DNA of 54,373 nucleotides from Bacteroidales bacterium (GCA_003249255.1 QKJP01000063.1:1-54373); one strand, 5' to 3'. Positions 34,583 to 43,335 are shown, counted from the stretch's first letter. Program-made: numbers and translations. The notes: generated from the sequence alone by a model not told the origin.

Positions 34583-36217
34583 ATGGTTAAAAAGAAAGAT
34601 TTTAGCAAAGGTTTGCCAGACCCATCAAAATTGATGGATGAGATTTTAGCAAAATATCCTACCAAAATAGCTAAGAAGCGTCAAAAGGCATTAGTGCCAA
34701 ACGATCCTTCAGAGGATCAAGAAATTCAAGCAAACGTACGTACCATTCCTGGTATCATTACACAACGTGGTTGTACGTATGCAGGTTGTAAAGGGGTAGT
34801 ATTAGGACCTACTCGTGATATCATCAACTTAGTACACGGTCCTATCGGATGTAGTTTCTATGCTTGGTTAACACGTCGTAACCAAACAGATGCTCCAGAA
34901 GGAGAAGAAAACTTCATCATGTATTCATTCTCTACTGATATGCAAGACGAGAACATCGTATTCGGTGGAGAAGCAAAACTTAAAGAAGCAGTAAGAGAGG
35001 CTTACCAAATTTTCAATCCTAAAGCGATTGGTATCTTCTCAACATGTCCGGTAGGTCTTATCGGGGATGATGTTCACTCTGTTTCTCGTGAAATGAAAGC
35101 AGAATTAGGAATCAACATCTTTGGTTTCTCTTGTGAAGGTTACCGCGGTGTTTCTCAGTCTGCTGGTCACCACATTGCAAACAACGGTGTATTCACTAAC
35201 GTAGTAGGTTTAAATGACCGTCCACGTACAGGTAAATTCCAAATCAACTTATTAGGTGAGTATAACATTGGTGGTGATGCTTTCGAATTAGAAAGATTAT
35301 TTGAAGAAGCTGGTATCGAGTTATTATCTACATTCTCTGGTAACTCAACTATTAAGAGTATGGAGTACTCACACACTGCTGATTTGAACTTAGTAATGTG
35401 TCACCGTTCGATTAACTACATCGCAGAGATGATGGAAGAGAAATACGGTATTCCTTGGTTCAAAGTAAGCTTCATTAGTGCTGAAGGTACTGCTAAAGCA
35501 CTTCGCAAAACTGCTGAGTTCTTCGGTGATGCAGAATTAACTGCTAAAGTAGAAGAAATCATCGCTCGCGAAATGGTGAAAGTCAAAGAAGTAGCTGCTC
35601 GTGTTAAACCTAAGACAGAAGGTAAAACTGCCATGATGTTCGTAGGTGGATCTCGTGCTCACCACTACCAGGATTTATTCAACGAGCTAGGTGTAACAAC
35701 TGTTTCTGCAGGTTACGAGTTTGCTCACCGTGATGACTACGAAGGACGTAAAGTGATTCCAAATATCAAGATTGATGCTGATACTCGTAACATCGAGGAT
35801 CTTACAATCGAGAAGACAGACAGACCTGAGTTATGGCGTGAAGACATGGTTGCTAAGAAAGCCGAGTTAGAAGCCAAAGGATTCGAGTTTAGCGATTACT
35901 TAGGTATGATGCCTGAAATGGATAAGAATGCATTAGTAATTGATGATGTGAACCACTGGGAAACTGAAAAACTAATCGAATTCTATCAGCCAGATATCTT
36001 CTGTGCAGGTATCAAAGAAAAATATGTAGTGCAAAAATTGGGTGTACCGTTGAAGCAGCTTCACAGTTACGATTACGGAGGTCCATACGCAGGTTTCGAA
36101 GGAGCAATCAACTTTTATCTTGAAATGGAACGCATGCTAGGAACTAACATTTGGAAGTTAGTAGATGCACCATGGAAAGCTGAGCCCGAAATTGTTGGAA
36201 GTTTTGCAATTAACTAA
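34583..36217 (+). CDS. nifD: Nitrogenase molybdenum-iron protein alpha chain
   Basis: 544 residues, longer than the proteobacterial form (about 490). P-cluster ligands are Cys64 (RGCTYAG), Cys90 (GPIGCSFY) and the STCPVG Cys. The FeMo-cofactor Cys is in LVMCHRSINY and the His in LKQLHSYDYGGPY. GVSQSAGHH holds the active-site Gln and His. The extra length is an insertion between SAGYEFAHRDDYEGR and the cofactor His region (VIPNIKIDADTRNIEDLTIEKTDRPELW and following), as in Clostridium pasteurianum-type NifD. With NifK it reduces N2 to ammonia. Codon bias is strong, as in nifH. Confidence 0.97.
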   Translation: MVKKKDFSKGLPDPSKLMDEILAKYPTKIAKKRQKALVPNDPSEDQEIQANVRTIPGIITQRGCTYAGCKGVVLGPTRDIINLVHGPIGCSFYAWLTRRNQTDAPEGEENFIMYSFSTDMQDENIVFGGEAKLKEAVREAYQIFNPKAIGIFSTCPVGLIGDDVHSVSREMKAELGINIFGFSCEGYRGVSQSAGHHIANNGVFTNVVGLNDRPRTGKFQINLLGEYNIGGDAFELERLFEEAGIELLSTFSGNSTIKSMEYSHTADLNLVMCHRSINYIAEMMEEKYGIPWFKVSFISAEGTAKALRKTAEFFGDAELTAKVEEIIAREMVKVKEVAARVKPKTEGKTAMMFVGGSRAHHYQDLFNELGVTTVSAGYEFAHRDDYEGRKVIPNIKIDADTRNIEDLTIEKTDRPELWREDMVAKKAELEAKGFEFSDYLGMMPEMDKNALVIDDVNHWETEKLIEFYQPDIFCAGIKEKYVVQKLGVPLKQLHSYDYGGPYAGFEGAINFYLEMERMLGTNIWKLVDAPWKAEPEIVGSFAIN

Positions 36218-36223
36218 TTAATC

Positions 36224-36231
36224 AGAGGAGG
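36224..36231 (+). promoter_or_regulatory. Strong Shine-Dalgarno of nifK
   Basis: AGAGGAGG, eight bases before the nifK ATG. Most genes in this window lack any such sequence, in keeping with Bacteroidota, so this is unusual. Confidence 0.6.
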
Positions 36232-36239
36232 ATAGCCAT

Positions 36240-37622
36240 ATGTTATTACGTCATACAACAGATAAAGTAGTAGAAAGAAAAGCTCTAACGGTTAACCCGG
36301 CTAAAACTTGCCAGCCGGTAGGAGCAATGTACGCAGCCTTAGGTGTTCACGGATGTTTACCACATTCACACGGTTCTCAAGGATGTTGTTCATACCACAG
36401 AAGTGCCTTAACACGTCACTATAAAGATCCTATCATGGCTTCTACATCATCTTTTACTGAGGGTTCTTCAGTATTCGGTGGACAAGCCAACTTATTACAA
36501 GGTCTTAACAACATATTCAAAATTTACGAGCCGGATATCGTAGCTGTTCACTCAACTTGTCTTTCTGAGACAATTGGTGATGACTTAGGTCAGATCGTGA
36601 AAAAAGCTTTCGACGATGGTAAAGTACCAGAAGGTAAACACGTGATTTACGCTCCAACTCCTTCTTACGTTGGATCTCACGTTACAGGTTATGCGAACAT
36701 GTTAGAAGGTATTGTAAAATACTTCCCTGAAAGCACAGATAACCTTATCAACCAAGTTAACTTATTAGCAGGTTGGGTTGAGCCTTCAGACATGCGTGAG
36801 CTAAAACGCATCATGAAAGAAATGAAAGTAGCGAATGTGTTACTTCCTGATACTTCAGATGTAGTTGATACACCAATGACAGGTAAGTACGAAATGTATC
36901 CAAAAGGTGGTACAACTATTCCTGAAATGGTGAGCATGGGTGATAGTAAGCACACGTTAGCAATCGGTTCTTATGCAACTACATTAGCTGCTAAAAACAT
37001 CGATAACAAATGTAAAGTACCTTACACTGTTGAAGACCTTCCTATCGGATTGAAAGCAACAGACCGTTTCATCGCAACTTTAGCTAAAATTGCAGGTGTT
37101 ACAGTACCAGAATCTATCAGTGACGAGCGTGGTCGTTTAGTTGACCTTATCACAGATATGCACCAGTACTTCTACGGTAAACGTGTAGCTTTATTCGGTG
37201 ATCCAGATCAATTAGTTCCATTAACAGAGTTCTTGTTAGACCTAGATATGAAACCAGTTTACGTGGTATCAGGTACTCCGGGTAAAGAATTCCAAACTAA
37301 AATGAAAGAGGTTTACGGTGACCGTTGTCCTGAGGCAATCGTTAAAAACGGACCTCAAGCAGATATCTTCTACTTACACCAATTAATTAAGAGAGAAGGA
37401 GTTGATTTGTTAATCGGTAACACTTACGGTAAATACATCGCTCGCGATGAGAACTTACCATTCGTAAGATACGGATTCCCTATCGTAGATCGTATTGGTC
37501 ACTCTTACTTCCCATCATTGGGTTACACAGGTGGTTTACGCTTACTAGAGAAAATATTAGGCGCATTAATGGATCACCAAGACGCTACTTGTTCTGAAAT
37601 CAAATTAGAACTTGTAATGTAA
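36240..37622 (+). CDS. nifK: Nitrogenase molybdenum-iron protein beta chain
   Basis: 460 residues, shorter than the proteobacterial form (about 520) because the N-terminal extension is absent, matching the long NifD of the anaerobe type. P-cluster cysteines are Cys24 (AKTCQPVG), Cys49/50 (GSQGCCSYHR) and the HSTCLSETIGDD Cys. The later HSYFPSLGYTGGLRLLEKI segment is the conserved C-terminal region. The gene starts 22 bases after nifD behind an AGGAGG. Confidence 0.97.
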   Translation: MLLRHTTDKVVERKALTVNPAKTCQPVGAMYAALGVHGCLPHSHGSQGCCSYHRSALTRHYKDPIMASTSSFTEGSSVFGGQANLLQGLNNIFKIYEPDIVAVHSTCLSETIGDDLGQIVKKAFDDGKVPEGKHVIYAPTPSYVGSHVTGYANMLEGIVKYFPESTDNLINQVNLLAGWVEPSDMRELKRIMKEMKVANVLLPDTSDVVDTPMTGKYEMYPKGGTTIPEMVSMGDSKHTLAIGSYATTLAAKNIDNKCKVPYTVEDLPIGLKATDRFIATLAKIAGVTVPESISDERGRLVDLITDMHQYFYGKRVALFGDPDQLVPLTEFLLDLDMKPVYVVSGTPGKEFQTKMKEVYGDRCPEAIVKNGPQADIFYLHQLIKREGVDLLIGNTYGKYIARDENLPFVRYGFPIVDRIGHSYFPSLGYTGGLRLLEKILGALMDHQDATCSEIKLELVM

Positions 37623-37873
37623 TTGAAACCCCGATAGCTATCGGGGGAGTTCCGAGATATGAGTATTGAGATATACATCATGTAAATCATCTCACTACTC
37701 ATTACTCACTAATAAATAGAAGTAGTTACACTTTTAATAATTGACGAAGGGGGCGCGATCTGCAGTTTTTTCTACCTTTTTATGACAACCCCTGCTTTTA
37801 GCATCTCCCCCCTCCTTTGTCTTATCATATTATTCCTCGCGGAAACGTCCGACAGGAAAGGGGAACAAAAAAC
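37623..37873. repeat. nifK-nifE spacer: palindrome and long imperfect stem
   Basis: A perfect palindrome CCCCGATAGCTATCGGGG at 37629-37646 and an imperfect stem near 37749-37817 (GGGGGCGCGATCTGCAG facing CTGCTTTTAGCATCTCCCCC). A TGAGTAT..CTCACTACTCATTACTCAC repeat stretch lies between. An open frame across 37782-38057 passes through these repeats and is not a credible gene. Confidence 0.5.
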
Positions 37874-37906
37874 TGGAGCCGACTCTTTCCATCGGCTCCA
37901 CTTTTT
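37874..37906 (+). terminator. Terminator-like hairpin inside the nif cluster
   Basis: TGGAGCCGA (37874-37882) pairs perfectly with TCGGCTCCA (37892-37900), followed by CTTTTT. It lies between nifK and nifE and could reduce transcription of the cofactor genes relative to nifHDK. Confidence 0.7.
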
Positions 37907-37925
37907 AAAAATAGATAATAGACTG

Positions 37926-37989
37926 TTAGATGATAGACAGATAGATAAAGTGAGGTCTGAAAGTCTAATGTCTAAAATCTATCATCTAA
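37926..37989. repeat. Inverted repeat TTAGATGATAGA, nifK-nifE spacer
   Basis: TTAGATGATAGA (37926-37937) pairs perfectly with TCTATCATCTAA (37978-37989), 12 bases. Same word as in the other nif spacers. Confidence 0.75.
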
Positions 37990-38076
37990 TATATGTGAGA
38001 GAGATAAAGCCGGAAATCCCTTCGGACTCCGAACTTCGGGCTTTAAAGAAAAATTAACCAAAAAATACTGACGACG

Positions 38077-39405
38077 ATGGAACGGTTAATAAAAGAGAGA
38101 ACTAGACAAATACTAACCCTTGGTGAATCAGCCCACGAACTTGACTGTGAGAAGAAGAGTACGGCTGGTAGTGTAAGCCAAAGGGCTTGTGTGTTTTGTG
38201 GATCGAGGGTTGTTTTATATCCAATTGCAGATGCACTGCACTTGATTCACGGTCCTATTGGATGCGCCGCATACACTTGGGACATTAGAGGAGCCATGTC
38301 TTCCGGCCCTCAGTTGCACCGCTTAAGTTTCTCAACAGACTTAAGAGAAAAAGATGTTGTATTTGGTGGAGAACCAAAACTTAAAACAGCACTAAAAGAA
38401 TTAATTGACGCTTACAAACCAAAAGCAGCCTTCGTTTACTCAACTTGTATTGTAGGAGTAATTGGTGATGATGTAGAGGCAGTATGCCGCGAAGTGAGTA
38501 AAGATACAGGTATACAAGTCTTACCTGTAATGAGCGAAGGTTTTAAAGGAACTAAAAAAGATGGCTATCAGGCAGCCTGTGCCGCACTTTCGAAATTAGT
38601 GGGTACCGATGACAAATACGAAGCGCCTGAATATAGCATTAACATCTTAGGAGATTTCAACCTGGCAGGTGAGTTATGGATCCTACAGGACTATTATAAA
38701 AGGATGGGTGTTAACATCATCACTTGCTTAACCGGAGACGGACGAGTAGATGAGATTCGTAAAGCCCACAAAGCAGCTCTTAACGTGGTTCAGTGCTCAG
38801 GATCGATGATGTACCTGGCCAAAGAGATGAAAGAGAAATATGGTATCCCTTTTAAGAAGGTATCTTATTTCGGAATCGAAGATATGTCGGAAGCACTTTA
38901 CGATGTGGCATCTCACTTTAAAAGTGACGAAATGATGCAAAAAGCACGAGAGTTAGTTTCTGCAGAAATAAAAGAATTAATACCGGCACTTCAACCTTAC
39001 CGCGAAAAGCTGGAAGGTAAAAAAGCAGCCGTGTATGTTGGAGGAGCTTTTAAAGCTGTGAGTTTAGTTAAAGCCTTGCGTTTAATAGGCATGCAAACCG
39101 CAGTGGTAGGTTCTCAAACAGGTAACATTGACGATTATAACCTGCTTAAAAAATTATGTGATCCGGGAACAGTGATTGTGGATGATTCTAACCCAAACGA
39201 GCTGTCGGATTTTGTGAAAGAGAAAGGGGTAGACCTATTTATCGGTGGAGTTAAAGAACGCCCGATAGCATACAAATTAGGTCTTGGTTTTTGCGATCAC
39301 AACCACGAACGAAAAGAAGCACTAGCCGGTTACGAAGGCATGCTCAACTTCGCCAAGGAAGTGTACGCAAGTTGTACCAGCCCGGTGTGGAAATTTTTTA
39401 AGTAG
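38077..39405 (+). CDS. nifE: FeMo-cofactor scaffold protein NifE
   Basis: 442 residues, homologous to NifD. Conserved cysteines in SQRACVFCGSR, HGPIGCAAYTWD and YSTCIVGVIGDD hold the cluster that bridges NifE and NifN. Replacement of the NifD cofactor His/Cys environment (KYGIPFKKVSYFGIEDMSEAL, LNVVQCSGSMMYL) fits NifE not NifD. With NifN it accepts NifB-co and finishes FeMo-co. Codon use is less biased than in nifHDK. Confidence 0.95.
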   Translation: MERLIKERTRQILTLGESAHELDCEKKSTAGSVSQRACVFCGSRVVLYPIADALHLIHGPIGCAAYTWDIRGAMSSGPQLHRLSFSTDLREKDVVFGGEPKLKTALKELIDAYKPKAAFVYSTCIVGVIGDDVEAVCREVSKDTGIQVLPVMSEGFKGTKKDGYQAACAALSKLVGTDDKYEAPEYSINILGDFNLAGELWILQDYYKRMGVNIITCLTGDGRVDEIRKAHKAALNVVQCSGSMMYLAKEMKEKYGIPFKKVSYFGIEDMSEALYDVASHFKSDEMMQKARELVSAEIKELIPALQPYREKLEGKKAAVYVGGAFKAVSLVKALRLIGMQTAVVGSQTGNIDDYNLLKKLCDPGTVIVDDSNPNELSDFVKEKGVDLFIGGVKERPIAYKLGLGFCDHNHERKEALAGYEGMLNFAKEVYASCTSPVWKFFK

Positions 39406-39418
39406 ACATTAGACTGTT

Positions 39419-39457
39419 AGATAATAGATGTTTAGATCGATCTCTAGCCTATTATCT
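39419..39457. repeat. Inverted repeat AGATAATAG, nifE-nifN spacer
   Basis: AGATAATAG (39419-39427) pairs with CTATTATCT (39449-39457). Further TAGAC/GTCTA and TCTATCATCTA words fill the rest of the 103-base spacer. Confidence 0.65.
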
Positions 39458-39508
39458 GAAAAATAAAAATCTAATCGTCTATAATCTATCATCTAAAAAT
39501 CTAATAAG

Positions 39509-40909
39509 ATGGACAAGTTACCAAGATTAAAAGATATACGCCCCTTTGTTTCAACAAGAAACGCTTGTAAACTGTGCGCACCATTGGGGGCAAGTGTAGC
39601 ACTAAAAGGGATAGAAGGATGTGTTCCGGTAATTCATGGATCGCAAGGATGTGCCACTTACATTCGTCGTTACATGATCTCGCATTACAAAGAGCCGGTA
39701 GATATAGCATCGTCTAACTTTAGTGAAGAGACCACCATTTTTGGTGGAGCACAAAACCTAAGAGAAGCCTTAGGAAACGTTATTGGACAATATAAACCCA
39801 AAGCAGTAGGTGTAGCCACTACTTGTTTGAGTGAAACAATCGGTGAGGATGTGTTTCATCAACTTGCAGAGGTTAGAAAACAAACAGCAGGCGAAGATTG
39901 GCCTGAACTATTTACCGTTTCAACACCAAGTTACCAGGGTACGCATATGGATGGTTTCCATGCAACGGTATTGGAAATAGTAAAACATTTTGTAAAAGAT
40001 GATGAAAAAGCGGCCGATCGCTTAAATATTTTCCCGGGATTTGTTTCTCCGGCAGATATTCGTCAGCTCAAAGAGATTATCTCAGATTATGGAATCAAAC
40101 CAATTCTGATTCCTGACTTCTCCGATGCTTTAGATAACCCCTTGTGGGATAAATATTACAGAGTGCCCGAAGGAGGAACACCACTTGATGAGATTTGCAA
40201 AGCAGGAGGAGCAGTAGCTTCCATCGAATTAGGCTTATTTACCAAAGTTGCTAACGGCGGAAAAGAAAGCGGGTTGATGCACAGTGCTGCATCTTGGTTA
40301 GAGTCGGAGCATAACGTGAAGAATTACAAATCACTCATGCCAATTGGGGTGAATTCATCCGACGATTTCTTCGATAATCTAACACGAGTGACTGGTGTAG
40401 AGATGCCGGAAAAATACATGAAGCAAAGAGGTCGCTTGTTAGATGCTTATGCCGATGGTCACAAATACGTTTTCGGTAAGAAAGCAGTGGTTTACGGAGA
40501 GGAAGATTTGGTACTAGGTTTATGTTCATTCTTAGATGAGATAGGAGTAGAGGTAGTGATTGCCGGAACAGGAGCTTACAGCGGACGATTAGAAGAAGAA
40601 TTGAAAAAAGCCTGTCCAAACCATGGCGAAAACATGAAAGTACTAGGAGATTCGGATTTCGAACGCATCTCAGACGAAAGCCACAAGATCAAACCAGACA
40701 TCATCATCGGTAACAGCAAAGGATATTATATAGCCCGCGAATTAAAAATCCCGATTGTACGAGTTGGCTTCCCAATTCACGACAGAGTAGGAGGACAACG
40801 CATCAATCACCTGGGATACGCAGGCACACAAGAGTTATTTGACAAAGTAGTGAACGCATTACTTGAGTACAAACAAGAGAACTCACCGGTAGGATTTAAA
40901 TATATGTAA
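39509..40909 (+). CDS. nifN: FeMo-cofactor scaffold protein NifN
   Basis: 466 residues, homologous to NifK. NACKLCAPLGASVALKGIEGCVP, GSQGCATYIRRYM and TTCLSETIGEDV carry the conserved cysteines. TRVTGVEMPEKYMKQRGRLLDAY, YGEEDLV and GYAGTQELFDKVVNAL follow. It forms the NifEN heterotetramer. Stand-alone NifN without a NifB fusion. Confidence 0.94.
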   Translation: MDKLPRLKDIRPFVSTRNACKLCAPLGASVALKGIEGCVPVIHGSQGCATYIRRYMISHYKEPVDIASSNFSEETTIFGGAQNLREALGNVIGQYKPKAVGVATTCLSETIGEDVFHQLAEVRKQTAGEDWPELFTVSTPSYQGTHMDGFHATVLEIVKHFVKDDEKAADRLNIFPGFVSPADIRQLKEIISDYGIKPILIPDFSDALDNPLWDKYYRVPEGGTPLDEICKAGGAVASIELGLFTKVANGGKESGLMHSAASWLESEHNVKNYKSLMPIGVNSSDDFFDNLTRVTGVEMPEKYMKQRGRLLDAYADGHKYVFGKKAVVYGEEDLVLGLCSFLDEIGVEVVIAGTGAYSGRLEEELKKACPNHGENMKVLGDSDFERISDESHKIKPDIIIGNSKGYYIARELKIPIVRVGFPIHDRVGGQRINHLGYAGTQELFDKVVNALLEYKQENSPVGFKYM

Positions 40910-40919
40910 AACAGATTTG

Positions 40920-40982
40920 TAGATAATAGACATTAGACTAATAGAAGTTGAAAGAGGACGTTATTGAATCATCTATTATCTA
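40920..40982. repeat. Inverted repeat TAGATAATAGA, nifN-nifB spacer
   Basis: TAGATAATAGA (40920-40930) pairs perfectly with TCTATTATCTA (40972-40982), 11 bases. Confidence 0.75.
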
Positions 40983-41019
40983 ACATCTATAAATCTATCA
41001 TCTTTAAAAGACGACGACT

Positions 41020-42279
41020 ATGAAAGATTTATCACAACACCCATGCTTCAACAAAGAAGCCCATCATAAATTTGCCAGAGTGCACTTACCGGTAGCTCCA
41101 CAATGTAACATCAAGTGTAACTACTGTAACCGCAAATACGACTGCGTAAACGAAAGTCGACCTGGTGTAACCAGTAATGTATTAACACCTGAACAAGCGT
41201 TGCATTACACCAAGAATTTGGTAAAGATAATGCCGGAACTTAGAGTAGTTGGTATTGCCGGTCCTGGTGATCCGTTTGCTAACCCGGTACAAACCATGGA
41301 GACTTTACGCTTAATCCGTAAAGAGTTTCCCGAAATGTTGCTTTGCGTTTCTACCAACGGTTTAAATTTAGCCCCTTATGTAGCGGAGTTAAAAGAGTTG
41401 GATGTAACCCACGTAACGGTTACCATGAACAGCTTAAAACCAGAAGTATTAGAAAAGATATATGCCTGGGTGCGTTACGACAAGAGAGGATACTTTGGAG
41501 CAGAAGCGGCTACTGTATTGTTAGATAAACAACTCGAAGCCATAGATTTGTTGCAAGAAGCCGGTGTCACAACCAAAGTAAACTCCATCGTAATACCTGG
41601 TATCAACGATAAAGAAATACCACTGCTTGCCGAATACATGGGCAAAAAAGGAGTGAAGTTAATGAACACCATTCCGTTATTCCCGGTAGAAGGTACGCCG
41701 TATGAAAATCTCACAGAACCGTCGTCAGAGTTCATGAAAGAGTTGCGTGCTGAGGTCGAAGAGTTTTTACCGCCTATGTCACATTGCTCTCGTTGTAGAG
41801 CCGATGCTGCCGGACTGCTTGGTAAAGATTCTGCCGAAGCCGCGCAACTCCTTTCTGAAGCTGCTAAAATGACTATTGCTCCGGGCGAAGATCGTCCTTA
41901 CGTAGCAGTTGCTTCCCACGAAGGAATCCTGGTTAACCAGCACCTTGGAGAAGCTGACCGAGTTCATGTCTTTAAAGAAACACCGAATGGTTACAAATTA
42001 GTAAACGTTCGTGTAACCCCACCACATGGAGGTGGAGACCAACGCTGGGTAGACTTTGCAGAAGTAATCTCAGATTGTAGAGCCATCCTTGTAGGTGGAG
42101 CCGGTAAAAAACCAATGGAGATCTTAGCTAAAAACGGGGTTCAAACCATTCAAATGACCGGTATGATCGATCAAGGATTAGATTCCATCTACAAAGGCAT
42201 TGAACTAAGAGCCGTTTGTAAAACCGAAATGACCAAATGTGGTTCAGGATGTAGCGGTAAGGCAACAGGATGTGGTTGA
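41020..42279 (+). CDS. nifB: FeMo-cofactor biosynthesis radical SAM protein NifB with NifX-like C-terminus
   Basis: 419 residues. Radical SAM motif CNIKCNYC (Cys29, Cys33, Cys36) after HPCFNKEAHHKFARVHLPVAP. The SRPGV and GIAGPGDPFAN segments are NifB signatures. The C-terminal domain (from about residue 285, PYVAVASHEGILVNQHLGEAD...VHVF) is the NifX/NafY-like cofactor-binding part. The end is Cys-rich (KCGSGCSGKATGCG). It builds NifB-co, the 8Fe-9S-C core, from [4Fe-4S] clusters and SAM, then hands it to NifEN. Confidence 0.96.
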   Translation: MKDLSQHPCFNKEAHHKFARVHLPVAPQCNIKCNYCNRKYDCVNESRPGVTSNVLTPEQALHYTKNLVKIMPELRVVGIAGPGDPFANPVQTMETLRLIRKEFPEMLLCVSTNGLNLAPYVAELKELDVTHVTVTMNSLKPEVLEKIYAWVRYDKRGYFGAEAATVLLDKQLEAIDLLQEAGVTTKVNSIVIPGINDKEIPLLAEYMGKKGVKLMNTIPLFPVEGTPYENLTEPSSEFMKELRAEVEEFLPPMSHCSRCRADAAGLLGKDSAEAAQLLSEAAKMTIAPGEDRPYVAVASHEGILVNQHLGEADRVHVFKETPNGYKLVNVRVTPPHGGGDQRWVDFAEVISDCRAILVGGAGKKPMEILAKNGVQTIQMTGMIDQGLDSIYKGIELRAVCKTEMTKCGSGCSGKATGCG

Positions 42280-42329
42280 TAATAATGAACAAATAATAGA
42301 GAATAATTAATAATGATTAATTATAAATT

Positions 42330-42545
42330 AAAAAGCACCAACGGTGCGATATCAAATAGCCTAGGGTAACACCCTAGGTATAAAAAGATATACAAATCAA
42401 GCCCTGTAAGGGCGATAACTATAAACGTATTGAAATCACTTCGGACTACCCACGATAGCTATCGTGGCTCCGTACTTCGAACAAAATAATAAAACGGACT
42501 ACGAATTCCCCACGATAGCTTCGTGGCTACGAACTCCGAACTCCG
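42330..42545. repeat. REP-like palindrome cluster, nifB-ferredoxin spacer
   Basis: Contains GCACCAACGGTGC, CCTAGGGTAACACCCTAGG, AGCCCTGTAAGGGC, the perfect palindrome CCACGATAGCTATCGTGG (42450-42467), CCACGATAGCTTCGTGG near 42512-42528, and TACTTCGAAC/CTCCGAAC endings. These read as mobile-like intergenic repeats. No gene. Confidence 0.65.
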
Positions 42546-42572
42546 GACTGTGTAACCAAAAAAAAAGACAAA

Positions 42573-42878
42573 ATGAAAAAGCCAGATTATCACATGTTGG
42601 TATGCAACTCGTTCCGTATGGCGGGTGATGCACAAGGGTATTGCAACAAAAGTGGAGCTGTAGATTTAATTCAATATCTACAAGAAGAATGTCAAGATCG
42701 TGAATTAGACGTGACTATTTCCACTACTGGATGCTTAAATGTTTGTTCTCAAGGGCCAATCTTAGTAATCCACCCAAATAACCTTTGGTATGGAGGTGTA
42801 AACGAAGAAAGAATTGATGAAATTCTTGATGCCCTCGAAGAAGGTGAGGCTGTAGAAGAATATTTGATCGCAGACTAA
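42573..42878 (+). CDS. [2Fe-2S] ferredoxin, thioredoxin-like fold, nif-associated
   Basis: 101 residues. The four ligands are Cys11, Cys24, Cys54 and Cys58 (LVCNSFRMAGDAQGYC and TTGCLNVCSQGP), spacing C-x12-C-x29-C-x3-C as in the thioredoxin-like [2Fe-2S] ferredoxins. The acidic C-terminus suits binding to a redox partner. Members near nif genes are thought to carry electrons for nitrogenase or protect it, as the Shethna protein does in Azotobacter. It sits between nifB and nifV, so function in fixation is likely by position. Confidence 0.88.
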   Translation: MKKPDYHMLVCNSFRMAGDAQGYCNKSGAVDLIQYLQEECQDRELDVTISTTGCLNVCSQGPILVIHPNNLWYGGVNEERIDEILDALEEGEAVEEYLIAD

Positions 42879-42924
42879 TTATTAACTATTCGTCGTCAGG
42901 AATAGCGTGACCCATGGTCACTAG

Positions 42925-42990
42925 TCATTTAGCCTAGGGCGTAGCCCTAGGTTCTTAGAATATGAATTTTTAGCTCCAATGGAGCAATGT
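42925..42990. repeat. REP-like palindromes after the ferredoxin gene
   Basis: GCCTAGGGCGTAGCCCTAGG and GCTCCAATGGAGC, the same vocabulary as at 42330 and 43420. Confidence 0.6.
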
Positions 42991-43023
42991 CAAATAGATA
43001 TTATAACAAACAACCTTAACGAA

Positions 43024-43335
43024 TAACTCAAAAGTGAGTTTTGAAGAGCTTCATTGCTTGTTCTGCATAAGCATGAGGATTAACAGTTAATTGATCTCGG
43101 GATTCGTCTTCAAGTATAGGGGTATTCATGAGACGAATCCCTTTTCAATAACTGTTTAGCAAGCCATCTGCAAAAGTGTAACTCGCTGTATTGCAAGGCT
43201 TGATTAATCCGAAATCGACGGTTTATCATTTTATGGATGGAAAGATGGTGAATCCACTGGATTAGTTGCAATGTATACCGGTCAATGGGTTATCATTTCC
43301 CAATCAACATTTCGCCTCCCATTGGCCGGTTATAT
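43024..43335 (+). ncRNA. Candidate structured RNA element between the ferredoxin gene and nifV
   Basis: Three hairpins follow one another. AACTCA-AAAG-TGAGTT stands at 43025-43040. GGGATTCGTCT (43099-43109) pairs perfectly with AGACGAATCCC (43131-43141) around a 21-base loop, followed by TTTT, and is enclosed by AACAGTTA (43082-43089) with TAACTGTT (43149-43156). ACCGGTCAATGGG (43277-43289) pairs with CCCATTGGCCGGT (43318-43330) with one G-U pair. No protein frame covers it and it does not match the REP words around it. It could be a leader RNA for nifV, a trans-acting RNA or a MITE-like element; I do not recognise the family. Confidence 0.4.

Noticed and set aside
37782-38057. Open frame of 91 codons between nifK and nifE
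   Set aside because: It runs through a terminator hairpin and TAGATGATAGA repeats, and the composition is not protein-like.
43024-43335. Known riboswitch (for example molybdenum cofactor type) before nifV
   Set aside because: Stems are strong but I could not match the conserved loop sequences of any riboswitch I know, so it is listed only as an unknown structured element.
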